From: a bacterium | Lineage (GTDB): Bacteria > Vulcanimicrobiota > JABDET01 | DNA: 64,000 nucleotides | Assembly (NCBI GenBank): GCA_021800275.1 | Contig: JAJYZB010000003.1 | Span: 188,680 to 252,679 of the forward strand | Direction: 5' to 3' | Part shown: in pieces, positions 25,001 through 31,747 of the stretch | How positions within the stretch are numbered: position 1 is the stretch's first letter | How the letters are laid out: each line of letters opens with the position of its first letter | Position numbers and translations under genes: made by a program | The notes under the pieces: generated by a model | The model's database searches: none | What the model saw: only the letters and a program-made list of their open reading frames with translations | Told to the model about the DNA's origin: nothing

Positions 25001-25076
25001 ATTAGCCGAACTCTTCCCGCATCGGATTGTGGTGGAAAAATACCCTGAAGGCTCCAGGATTCTGCAAAACTTTTAA
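22050..25076 (+). CDS. sbcC: SbcC (Rad50-family) SMC-like ATPase
   Basis: The 1008-residue protein has the N-terminal half-ATPase with Walker A GPNGAGKSS (32-40), a long coiled coil (about 180-850) rich in Glu and Lys, a zinc hook CPVC near residues 496-499, and the C-terminal half-ATPase with signature SLSGGESFAASL and Walker B LFIDEGFGNLD. It clamps DNA and powers the SbcD nuclease. The GTG start overlaps the sbcD stop by 4 nt, ensuring paired production. Length is typical. No other nuclease gene follows. Confidence 0.96.
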   Translation: MRPIKLQIEGFTAYKSSNFIDFSEAQFLVLSGPNGAGKSSILDAIIFALFGNIPRMKGKQIKEFISQGKDKFQIIFQFLLNDKMYRVERAYPLKGTPSVRLQAQENGSWKTITDKVSETNERIEGLLRLGYDAFIKSVILPQNLFDQFLKGDKEKRREVLTEILNLDLFEKISKLAGEKVSSFKIQIQQKEEALLEMNQQVSPESAGALQQKLEGDQKEKQEVSSNRAVLEAKKQELLRLGELIQEKEKLKKEESSLLLEKEKWAEQEKKLSVLKSLLPFATDLTLLKEKKEQNSRLRIDLDRHEASRKELEQTFLTTGKELKIIEQEEQFKVLPLKERLNLLQGFKELATVLDKNQKEKKELKIEFERISSALDSFELEQKKVLNQKEELEQQISKQQEIEKPLEKSQARFSIYTEILESLKEMGTLEQDTPKIEKEKEDSAKELAEVVKERSILESQKNAFEQKLLLLEAEVEEIKIHNLSTQLQGSLKIGEPCPVCLQTVNQLPSPGQLSPTSAEHELKKIELKTLKNQREKLLQKKAGLEEAESRLKKEIEKKNHDLTERKEKKLFLEKELSNRLELPQENLLTKAREEYKTLKDKDKDHKNVQQELKRLTSGLQALTAEIQTQEQNTSQSRQRKAVIFDRITKLESDIHHQEEKMIAAGLRDFSLKGVEESASRLEEEIKLFQKKKEQKSHLLEETKGRLKTVLQQEEHLKNKAAEESTTLENLEKTLQNKLLDLGFQSIENLPEIDLPKIAKIEEGLKQYQLNLRLNSEKLKETTARIADRPYSSDEVVQIENEIQKCRTQEEFLLAEIGKTLHQIQELDKIKERIGLLVEEIRSLKSKETLYATIHQDLRKDKLPDYLFSSVLDTILKEAGEKFFELSGKRYRLALEGNGEIQALDGWNQDEARSVTSLSGGESFAASLSAALALSEYLQGRQRIQSLFIDEGFGNLDRETRDKVAEILSSLQTGDRMVGIVTHIEELAELFPHRIVVEKYPEGSRILQNF

Positions 25077-25268
25077 CATTAGAAAAGAATGACTTGGAGC
25101 AGGACAGCACCCTGACAGAACCAGAGATAGGCTTAATATTTTGAGAGCTGCCTCGCTAAAATACACTCATTGAGAAGGAAAAATCTGGACAGTCATCAAA
25201 TTTACTTCTGAAAGTGATGTCTTTAATGCGGCAATACAATCACAATTCTGATGCAGCGAGGTGGACCA

Positions 25269-25556
25269 ATGCCAATTTATGAATATGAATGTCAAAATTG
25301 TCATGAGGTGTTTGAACTTTTTCAAGGATTCAACTCTCCGACTACATCTGTGTGCACTCATTGTTCAGGACCTGCGATTCGTATCATTTCTCGACCTGCT
25401 GTTTTATTTAAAGGAACAGGGTTCCATGTTACGGACTATTCAAAGTCCGGAAAAAACCCTGCGAGCGCTCCTCAGAAACGTGAAGGAAATGGAAAATCAG
25501 AAGAACCCAAAAAAACGTCTGAACCTTCTAAAAAAGAAGAAAAACCCTCATTGTAA
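25269..25556 (+). CDS. FmdB-family zinc-ribbon protein
   Basis: The N-terminal MPIYEYECQNCHEVFELF and the second pair VCTHCSG form a four-cysteine zinc ribbon seen in the FmdB/CxxC_CXXC_SSSS family. The segment ILFKGTGFH-like VLFKGTGFHVTDYSK after the ribbon is also family-typical, and the rest is a disordered Lys/Glu/Pro/Ser tail. The chosen ATG at 25269 has GAGGTGG 6 nt upstream. The role of this widespread family is unclear; regulatory or ribosome-associated functions have been suggested. Confidence 0.87.
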   Translation: MPIYEYECQNCHEVFELFQGFNSPTTSVCTHCSGPAIRIISRPAVLFKGTGFHVTDYSKSGKNPASAPQKREGNGKSEEPKKTSEPSKKEEKPSL

Positions 25557-25565
25557 TTGTCGATT

Positions 25566-25592
25566 TTAATTTTTCATTTTTTCAAAAATTAA
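25566..25592. terminator. A/T-only hairpin after the FmdB-like gene
   Basis: TTAATTTTT (25566-25574) pairs with AAAAATTAA (25584-25592) around a 9-nt loop, 10 nt after the stop codon. The stem has no G-C pair, so it is a weak terminator at best. Confidence 0.35.
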
Positions 25593-25652
25593 AAAAACTT
25601 TCCATTCAAAAAAAATAATTTGAAAATTTTTGAAAAAATTTATTAAAATTGC

Positions 25653-25681
25653 TTGATTTTTTTTTAAAAAAATGTTATGAT
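25653..25681 (+). promoter_or_regulatory. Promoter of the lysine-rich micro-gene
   Basis: TTGATT (25653-25658) and TATGAT (25676-25681) are spaced by 17 nt within a very A/T-rich tract that resembles an UP element. Transcription would begin near 25688, 35 nt before the micro-gene ATG. Confidence 0.65.
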
Positions 25682-25722
25682 ACAATTACAATCGAAGAAT
25701 GAAATTGAAAGGTGGTGACAGG

Positions 25723-25767
25723 ATGGCAGCCAAGAAGGCTAAAGCAAAATCCAAGAAGAAGAAGTAA
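25723..25767 (+). CDS. 14-residue lysine/alanine-rich micro-protein
   Basis: The ORF reads MAAKKAKAKSKKKK and stop. Despite its size it has every signal of a gene: a -35/-10 pair with 17-nt spacing, AAAGGTGG about 8 nt before the ATG, and a strong intrinsic terminator 24 nt after the stop, making a transcript of roughly 130 nt. The peptide is almost purely Lys and Ala, like the tails of bacterial histone H1-like proteins or the smallest basic ribosomal proteins, so nucleic-acid binding is the natural guess. A small RNA with a fortuitous ORF is the alternative. Confidence 0.6.
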   Translation: MAAKKAKAKSKKKK

Positions 25768-25790
25768 GTTATCGCAAGTTTTAGTTTTCA

Positions 25791-25818
25791 CCGAGGCTTC
25801 AAGCCTCGGTTTTTTTTT
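25791..25818 (+). terminator. Strong intrinsic terminator of the micro-gene
   Basis: CCGAGGC-TTCAA-GCCTCGG (25791-25809) forms a 7-bp G+C-rich stem, extendable by T-A pairs, followed by nine T (25810-25818). It is the best rho-independent terminator in the window. Confidence 0.92.
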
Positions 25819-25863
25819 GAAGGAATTTGTTTCATCAGAGCATAACATGGGAAATAATAAACT

Positions 25864-26262
25864 ATGGAAACGATTTATTTGAAAATCCCTAAAGACCCTC
25901 AATTTATGTTGGCTGTTCGTCTCCTCGCCGCCGGAATCGGCAATGTTTATTCCTTCAATTCAGAAGATATTGAAGACTTAAAAGTTGCTGTCTCTGAAGC
26001 CTGTTTTTGCAGTCCTGAGGAAGGAACTCCTTCTATCGAGTTGACCTTCTTTCTGGAGGATGGACAAATGACTGTTGAGGTAAAAGGTTCCGCTTCGGGA
26101 AGAAAACCTGTTTTAACTCTTGGCAAGCCTTCTCAAGAAAGCATAGGATTTCTATTAATGCAAAACTTAATGAACTCTCTAGAATTCAAGAAAGACGAAA
26201 CATGCAGCTTGATTCGAATGACGAAAAAAGCTAAAACTCCTATGCAGTCAGGAAAACCATGA
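25864..26262 (+). CDS. RsbW-like anti-sigma/ATPase-fold protein, degenerate N box
   Basis: The 132-residue protein fits the HATPase_c_2 fold of RsbW/SpoIIAB: DIEDLKVAVSEAC in the N-box helix and SIGFLLMQNLMNSLEF in place of the G boxes. The catalytic Asn that holds Mg-ATP in this helix is absent (the sequence is SEACFCSP), so kinase activity is doubtful and it may act as a binding module only. No STAS-domain antagonist or sigma factor is adjacent. It overlaps the lipoprotein gene by ATGA. Confidence 0.72.
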   Translation: METIYLKIPKDPQFMLAVRLLAAGIGNVYSFNSEDIEDLKVAVSEACFCSPEEGTPSIELTFFLEDGQMTVEVKGSASGRKPVLTLGKPSQESIGFLLMQNLMNSLEFKKDETCSLIRMTKKAKTPMQSGKP

Positions 26263-26696
26263 AGAAATTTTCTTGTCTGGTTGGGCTTCTTTTTCTGATC
26301 GGGTGCCATTCTGTCCATAAAAAGGCTCTTCTCCCTAGGAGCCATAAGCCTGTGGTTATGTCTAAAACAGGTCCTATCACTGAACCAGATTTAGGAGTTC
26401 CTATTTATCCTGGAGCAGTAGTCAGCCAAAAGAAGAGTTTTATTTCTCATGCTTCCAATGGCGCTGTCCAAATGGCTTCAACAACTCTCAAGAGCACTGA
26501 CCCAGTAAATTTAGTAGAAGGTTATTATCGCAAAAAGTTAGGAGCTTCTGCCAAAATTACAAACCAGATGACTGCTGGAGGCGAACTGGTTGACATGATC
26601 GTTACCCGTCAAAACAAGCAGATTCGAGTCGAAATAGCTCCCCGAGCTCACAGCGCGGGTTCAATCATCATTATTTTAACACAATCCAAGTTTTAA
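26259..26696 (+). CDS. Lipoprotein with YPGA motif
   Basis: The N-terminus is a lipoprotein signal: basic MKKF, hydrophobic core, lipobox LIGC with Cys16. After a linker comes DLGVPIYPGAVV, a motif seen in several small secreted proteins of unknown function, and a C-terminal alpha/beta segment with VEGYYRKKLG. The 145-residue product is expected to be anchored to a membrane. It is translationally coupled to the RsbW-like gene and precedes the membrane protein and DUF5693 genes. Confidence 0.7.
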   Translation: MKKFSCLVGLLFLIGCHSVHKKALLPRSHKPVVMSKTGPITEPDLGVPIYPGAVVSQKKSFISHASNGAVQMASTTLKSTDPVNLVEGYYRKKLGASAKITNQMTAGGELVDMIVTRQNKQIRVEIAPRAHSAGSIIIILTQSKF

Positions 26697-26785
26697 CTAA
26701 CTCGTTCAACTGGCATCAAAGGATGAAAATGAATGCTGGCGTATCTATTCCCATGGAGTCCAAAGCGATTAAAGGAGGGAGTATT

Positions 26786-27193
26786 GTGTTAAATAGGATT
26801 CAATCTAAACGAATTAATTTTTTAGTTATTCTAGCCGCTGCTGCTGTTTGTGTTTTTCTCCTGGCAAAAGTTTTTGCTGACCAGCCTGGCAGCGCTTCTG
26901 ACCCCATTGTCACTCAATCTTTCCTGTCACAGAATTATTCCTGGCAGTTAACTTATCTTTCTCGCGGAGAATCCATTTCACTTCACCTGGGAACAGAGGT
27001 TGTTCTCCGTTCAGGAGAAGCTGTTTTCTTTGGAAAAAACTCTCATGGGATCGCCGATTTAACAATTGGACGTAATCTCCAATCAGGAACCCTCATTCCT
27101 CCTAATCATTTGTTAATTTGTCCATTTTCTAAAGGGAATCGTATCCAAGCAGAAACAGATACTCTTCTTTTAAGCAAAGGAGAATTACAGTAG
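26786..27193 (+). CDS. Membrane-anchored hypothetical protein
   Basis: The start is taken as GTG 26786 because AGGAGGG lies 5 nt upstream; the frame is open further back to an ATG at 26723 that has no ribosome site. The 135-residue product has one N-terminal membrane span (about 11-30) and an extracytoplasmic beta-rich domain with VVLRSGEAVFF and LIPPNHLLICPF. I recognise no family. It lies 2 nt before the DUF5693 gene and is very likely co-expressed with it. Confidence 0.6.
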   Translation: MLNRIQSKRINFLVILAAAAVCVFLLAKVFADQPGSASDPIVTQSFLSQNYSWQLTYLSRGESISLHLGTEVVLRSGEAVFFGKNSHGIADLTIGRNLQSGTLIPPNHLLICPFSKGNRIQAETDTLLLSKGELQ

Positions 27194-27195
27194 GG

Positions 27196-29187
27196 ATGAT
27201 GAAAAAAATCCTTTATGGCATTCTAATCATTTCTGTTTTTTTCAGTTTCTCTGCTGCCTGGGCTCGTCATAAAATTGAGTTCAGCAATGATACTGTTGAA
27301 ATCGTTCTTGACTATCATGACTTTCTAGAACTCTGTCAGAAAAATGGGCTGCCTGAAGAATCCACTTTGGAAAAATTCAAAAAACATGGGGTGGTGAGTG
27401 TCGCTCTTCAGGAGATGACCCCTGGAGAACTTTACCATGAAGGGAAAATTATTCGGATTAGAGGAGCTGATCTGGGACTGAGCAAAATGGCAAACCTGCG
27501 AAAACTGATTTTCCCATCGGTTAAATCTGCTGGGCTGCAGGAACCGTGGAGACAAATTAGCTATCCCTCAACCTTGATTCTAGTGAAAAGTAAAAAGATT
27601 AAACATTGGCTTTTCAAAGCTTTCTCGGCTCTCCTCAAAAAAAATCAATTCAAAATCGTAACAGGAGGTTTTTTAGTGAATATGAAGTGGGCAGATCTCT
27701 CGCAGCTGGAATTAGGATTTTTCCCATGGCAAGCTGAAAAAATTGCGAAAGAAGGCTTTTCGGTTGATCCTAGAATTTCGAACCCCGGTAATCTAACGCA
27801 AAAAAAATTGACCTATTTACTGAACACTATTCCTGTGCAGGATCATCCCACTGTCGTTTTTTCAGGACTTAGAAATGAAGTTCTTGGATATAATCGCTAT
27901 ATTCCTGAAGTCGCTCAATTCTTTAAGAGACATCATATACTTTATGGTTATTTAGAGGTCTATTCCCCTTCCAATGTTCAGAAAGGGGGGCTAGAGCTGG
28001 CAAAATTGATTCCCAATCAAATTGTTAAAGTTCAGACTCTGATGTATCCCCCTTTCTATCGGATGAGCCCTCAAATGGCAGTGGATATTTTTACTCTTGG
28101 AATCCATGAAAGAAATGTGAGAGTGGTCTATTTCCATCCTTTTTTTAATCGCTTTGGCAAACTCAGCTTAATCCAGACAAATTTAAATTTTTTAAATGGC
28201 TTGAAAACAAGGATTGGGGTTAACCATTTTCGATTTGGAAAAGCTGTCCCCTTCCCTTTTTTTTATCCGCATAAATTTCAAATTATCGTTTCTTCTTTAG
28301 GCATATTTGCCTGTGTGTTTCTGTTCATTCTGCTTTTTGTCGATCTCTCTATTTACTGGACCGCAGGAGGAATGGTTTTAGCCGCGATTCTCGCCGCTGT
28401 CAGCAGCATGAGTTTGAGGTTTCAAAATCCCTGGTGCTTTGGGACTGCTTTTCTCGCGGGGATTACTTTTCCAACCTATTCCCTTATTTTGTTTTCCACG
28501 AAAAAACCCGTTAGTTATTGGAATGCTGTTTTAAAACTGGTGCTGGCATCTTGTGTTACTGTGTGTGGAGGTTTTTTGGTTTCCAGTTTGCTTGCCAATA
28601 ATTTGACCATGCTGGCAATTGAAATGTTCAGGGGAGTGAAAGGGGTTCTTGTTTTTCCTATCCTTTTTGCTCCCTGGTTAGCTTGGATTTACCGGAATGT
28701 GAAAGAAAAAGCAAAAACAATAAAAGAATTAATGATTAATCTTAAGAAGCCTTTTGATAATCCCGTGAAATTCATACACCTGGCAGGACTCGTGCTTTTA
28801 GGTGTGGCAGGGCTTATCATGATTATCCGCAGCGGCAACACGACCATGGCAGGTTTAATCCCATCTTTTGAAAAAAAATTGAGGATCTTGCTGGAATTTT
28901 ATTTGATCGCCAGGCCCAGGTTCAAAGAATTCCTGATTGGACACCCACTTTTTATTCTGGCCGCCTGCTTTGGACTGGATTCTGAATGGGGCTTTTTCTT
29001 TTTTATTTTTGGATGCATTGGGCAAGGGGATATTTTAGACAGCTTTGCCCATCTCCATACTCCCTTATACTATACTCTTCTCAGAACTTTCCACGGGATT
29101 TGGATTGGAGCTATTTTGGGAGGAATTCTGCTTTTTCTCAGCAGAAAAATTCTGCCTGAGCCTAAAATAGCTGCTGAATCAAAATAA
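27196..29187 (+). CDS. DUF5693-family polytopic membrane protein
   Basis: The 663-residue protein has a signal-like N-terminus (about 5-23), a large extracytoplasmic domain (about 25-350) and about eight membrane spans between 360 and 655. The overall layout and segments such as ISYPSTLILV and the Gly-rich C-terminal GAILGGILLFL match DUF5693 proteins known from Firmicutes, Cyanobacteria and related lineages. In other genomes such proteins often sit near CsaB-type cell-surface polysaccharide pyruvyl transferase genes; none is present here. Function is unknown. AAGGAG lies before the start; ATG 27199 is an alternative. Confidence 0.72.
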   Translation: MMKKILYGILIISVFFSFSAAWARHKIEFSNDTVEIVLDYHDFLELCQKNGLPEESTLEKFKKHGVVSVALQEMTPGELYHEGKIIRIRGADLGLSKMANLRKLIFPSVKSAGLQEPWRQISYPSTLILVKSKKIKHWLFKAFSALLKKNQFKIVTGGFLVNMKWADLSQLELGFFPWQAEKIAKEGFSVDPRISNPGNLTQKKLTYLLNTIPVQDHPTVVFSGLRNEVLGYNRYIPEVAQFFKRHHILYGYLEVYSPSNVQKGGLELAKLIPNQIVKVQTLMYPPFYRMSPQMAVDIFTLGIHERNVRVVYFHPFFNRFGKLSLIQTNLNFLNGLKTRIGVNHFRFGKAVPFPFFYPHKFQIIVSSLGIFACVFLFILLFVDLSIYWTAGGMVLAAILAAVSSMSLRFQNPWCFGTAFLAGITFPTYSLILFSTKKPVSYWNAVLKLVLASCVTVCGGFLVSSLLANNLTMLAIEMFRGVKGVLVFPILFAPWLAWIYRNVKEKAKTIKELMINLKKPFDNPVKFIHLAGLVLLGVAGLIMIIRSGNTTMAGLIPSFEKKLRILLEFYLIARPRFKEFLIGHPLFILAACFGLDSEWGFFFFIFGCIGQGDILDSFAHLHTPLYYTLLRTFHGIWIGAILGGILLFLSRKILPEPKIAAESK

Positions 29188-29213
29188 GGCTGCTGTAAAT
29201 CCAGTCGCTAGCT

Positions 29214-30305
29214 TCAAAGTAAATTCTGCTGTTCAGGCTTCAAAACTTTTTGATAATAAATCCATGCTCCTCCCCAGGTTAAAAGCATGAGAAAAACAAT
29301 GATCCCTCCTAATGCTCCAAAATTTAACTTCTGGAGAAAATTCCAGAAAGTTCCTCCCCATTTCAGCTGCATGGAAAGCAGTTGAAGCCATTCGATCCCT
29401 CCGACAACAAGAGCGATCAAAACACTTAATCCTGTTATTATAGTATTAAAAAAGAGTTTCCTGACCCCATCAATCATTGCCCAATCGTAAATTTTCATCA
29501 TGGCAATTCCATCCGCAGTATCCATGAAGCTCATCCCTGCAGTAAACAGAAGAGGAAAAACCATGACTCCCCAGAGAGGCAGTCCATTGTTTTGAGCCAT
29601 AACTGCAGAAATTCCTAAAATCGCGACTTCACTGGCAGTATCAAAACCCAAGCCGAACAAAAAACCCACAAAATACATCTGCCAGCTCCTTTTGATCTTT
29701 TTGTAAGCAAATCCAAAAATGCGGGTCAGAAATCCTCTCTGCTCCAGTAAATTTTGAATATCCCCTTGTGTTGAGATGCCCTTATTTCCTTTCCTGCTGC
29801 GAACAAAAGCATCCCAGAGCTGCAGGAAAATAAAAAAATTGACGACCCCAATTAAGGTTAAGAATCCTGCGGAAATCGCTGTGCCAAAAATATTCCCAAA
29901 ATGCTCCAGAAACTTCAGGTGTGTCTCTGTTTTTCTGACCCCTATAACAATCGCTAAAGATAGTAAAATCACAATTGTGGAGTGGCCTAGAGAAAAGAAA
30001 AGGCCTACTCCTGTTGGCCTCTGTCCATCCTGCCTGAGTTTTCGTGTGACATTATCAATGGCTGCAATGTGGTCTGCGTCAAAAGCATGTCTTAATCCAA
30101 AAAAATAAGCGAGAATGCCGATTCCTAAAACAGCGGCATCAATCGTTTTCAAATCATAAAGAGTTCCCCAGGCGGCAATGTTTAAGGCTGTAACAAACAG
30201 TAAAACAAGCAGAAAGCGCCTCTTGGGAATCATGACCAATGTTCCCGCATCTTTGTCATGGTTCACGATATTCAACTTTTCATTTTGCTGTGATAAACTA
30301 GGCAT
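29214..30305 (-). CDS. NiCoT-family nickel/cobalt permease
   Basis: This 363-residue transporter has about eight membrane helices. The family signature HAFDADHIAAIDN at residues 73-85 and FSLGHSTIVI in the next helix identify NiCoT (HoxN/NixA), which imports Ni2+ or Co2+ for metalloenzymes or cobalamin. The metal preference cannot be read off. The N-terminal 25 residues are polar. It is the last gene of the minus-strand series cyclase-aroA-NiCoT, after a 104-nt gap in which no riboswitch was recognised. Confidence 0.92.
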   Translation of the reverse strand: MPSLSQQNEKLNIVNHDKDAGTLVMIPKRRFLLVLLFVTALNIAAWGTLYDLKTIDAAVLGIGILAYFFGLRHAFDADHIAAIDNVTRKLRQDGQRPTGVGLFFSLGHSTIVILLSLAIVIGVRKTETHLKFLEHFGNIFGTAISAGFLTLIGVVNFFIFLQLWDAFVRSRKGNKGISTQGDIQNLLEQRGFLTRIFGFAYKKIKRSWQMYFVGFLFGLGFDTASEVAILGISAVMAQNNGLPLWGVMVFPLLFTAGMSFMDTADGIAMMKIYDWAMIDGVRKLFFNTIITGLSVLIALVVGGIEWLQLLSMQLKWGGTFWNFLQKLNFGALGGIIVFLMLLTWGGAWIYYQKVLKPEQQNLL

Positions 30306-30409
30306 TTTCTAATGGCTTGTTAAATCTTTTAATCATAAGCTACTTATACTCTGCAGCAAGCTCTGTAACCTGCTTAAATAACAGCTTAAACAAAAAAATG
30401 ACATCTCTC

Positions 30410-31720
30410 TCACTTCGTATTAGACTTGCCCAAAAGTTGGTCAAGAAGATTCCAAAAACCTGGGAAAGAAATGTCTGCGGCTTCAGCTCCATCCAGGGTT
30501 GTTTCTCCATCAGCAAATAGTCCTGCAGTAGTTAAAGCCATGGCAAGTCTGTGATCTCCATGGCTAGATACCTCTGCTCCTTTTAATTGACAGGGGCCTT
30601 CAATAATGAACCCATCCGTAAGTTCTCGAATTTTAACCCCCATTTTCCGCAGTTCCAAGCAGAGATCTCGAATCCGATCTGTTTCCTTCACTCTCAACTC
30701 TTCAGCATGAGTGACTTTTGAGACCCCTTCAGCCTGACTGGCAGCGACTGCAAAAACAGGCAGCTCATCAATCAAATTAGGCACTTCTTCAGGAAGAATT
30801 TCAGTCGCCTTCAACGAGCTGCTGGTAATAATTAAATCTCCTTCAGGTTCCCCTAAGGTTTCCAAATTGAGATCTTTAAATGGAACAACTCCAATTTCCC
30901 CACCCATTCTCTGCAGGACATTTAGGAACGCGGTTCTGGTTGGATTTAACCCAACTCTTTTGATCCTGATCTTTGAGTTCGGAGTACACAAACCTGCTGC
31001 GATGAGAAAAGCCGCTGATGAGAAATCTCCAGGAATATGAAAGTCAATTCCTTTTAAAGAAGAGCGAGTGATTGAAATTTTACCATTTACAATTTCAATT
31101 TCACCTCCCATGCACTTTACCAATTTTTCAGTATGATCTCTGGTCTGCATCAATTCTTCTAAAACAGTTTGCCCTTCTGTCTGAAGAGCCGCCAGAATTA
31201 ATGCCGTTTTGACCTGGGCGCTGGCAACAGGGATAAGATAGTTGATTCTATTGAGTTTTCTTCCATAAATACACAAAGGAGCCAGGTTTCCATTCTGCCT
31301 TCCTGAAATCGAAGCTCCCATTTTTAAAAGCGGATCAACCACCCTTTTCATAGGGCGCCTTCGAAGGGATTCGTCTCCAGTTAAGACCGCAAAAAAACTC
31401 TGGCCTGCCAGAAGTCCCAGGAGAAATCTCAGGGTTGTCCCAGAATTTTTTGCATCTAAAACATCCGCAGGTTCTTTTAACCCATCCCAACCATTTCCTA
31501 AGATCACTCGAGACATTGGAGTTGGTGCTTGAATATCAACTCCTAGTGACCGAAGACATGATTCTGTGGCAAAGGTGTCTCCTGATGGAAGAAAATTTTC
31601 AAGATGAGTTTTGCCCCGCGCAATTCCACCTAAAAATAGTCCGCGGTGACTGATGGATTTATCTCCAGGGATTTGAATCTCACCTGACAGGAATTGGGCA
31701 GGGACAATTTTCCGCTTCAA
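30410..31720 (-). CDS. aroA: 3-phosphoshikimate 1-carboxyvinyltransferase (EPSP synthase)
   Basis: AroA joins shikimate-3-phosphate and phosphoenolpyruvate in the pathway to aromatic amino acids. The 436-residue protein has PGDKSISHRGLFLGGIARG near the N-terminus, NSGTTLRFLLGLLAGQ, the SAQVKTALILA segment, and the C-terminal LRVKETDRI and DHRLAMAL motifs, all catalytic signatures. The start is TTG at 31720, read from the N-terminal MKRKIVPAQFLSGEIQIPGD-like context. It lies 27 nt after the cyclase gene on the same strand. Confidence 0.95.
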   Translation of the reverse strand: MKRKIVPAQFLSGEIQIPGDKSISHRGLFLGGIARGKTHLENFLPSGDTFATESCLRSLGVDIQAPTPMSRVILGNGWDGLKEPADVLDAKNSGTTLRFLLGLLAGQSFFAVLTGDESLRRRPMKRVVDPLLKMGASISGRQNGNLAPLCIYGRKLNRINYLIPVASAQVKTALILAALQTEGQTVLEELMQTRDHTEKLVKCMGGEIEIVNGKISITRSSLKGIDFHIPGDFSSAAFLIAAGLCTPNSKIRIKRVGLNPTRTAFLNVLQRMGGEIGVVPFKDLNLETLGEPEGDLIITSSSLKATEILPEEVPNLIDELPVFAVAASQAEGVSKVTHAEELRVKETDRIRDLCLELRKMGVKIRELTDGFIIEGPCQLKGAEVSSHGDHRLAMALTTAGLFADGETTLDGAEAADISFPGFWNLLDQLLGKSNTK

Positions 31721-31747
31721 GGGGTTTTCACTCTATCGCTCTCTACT

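Noticed and set aside
30306-30409. Possible cobalamin or nickel riboswitch between aroA and the NiCoT gene
   Set aside because: The gap is about 100 nt, without the B12-box or Ni/Co riboswitch patterns; no stable structure was seen.
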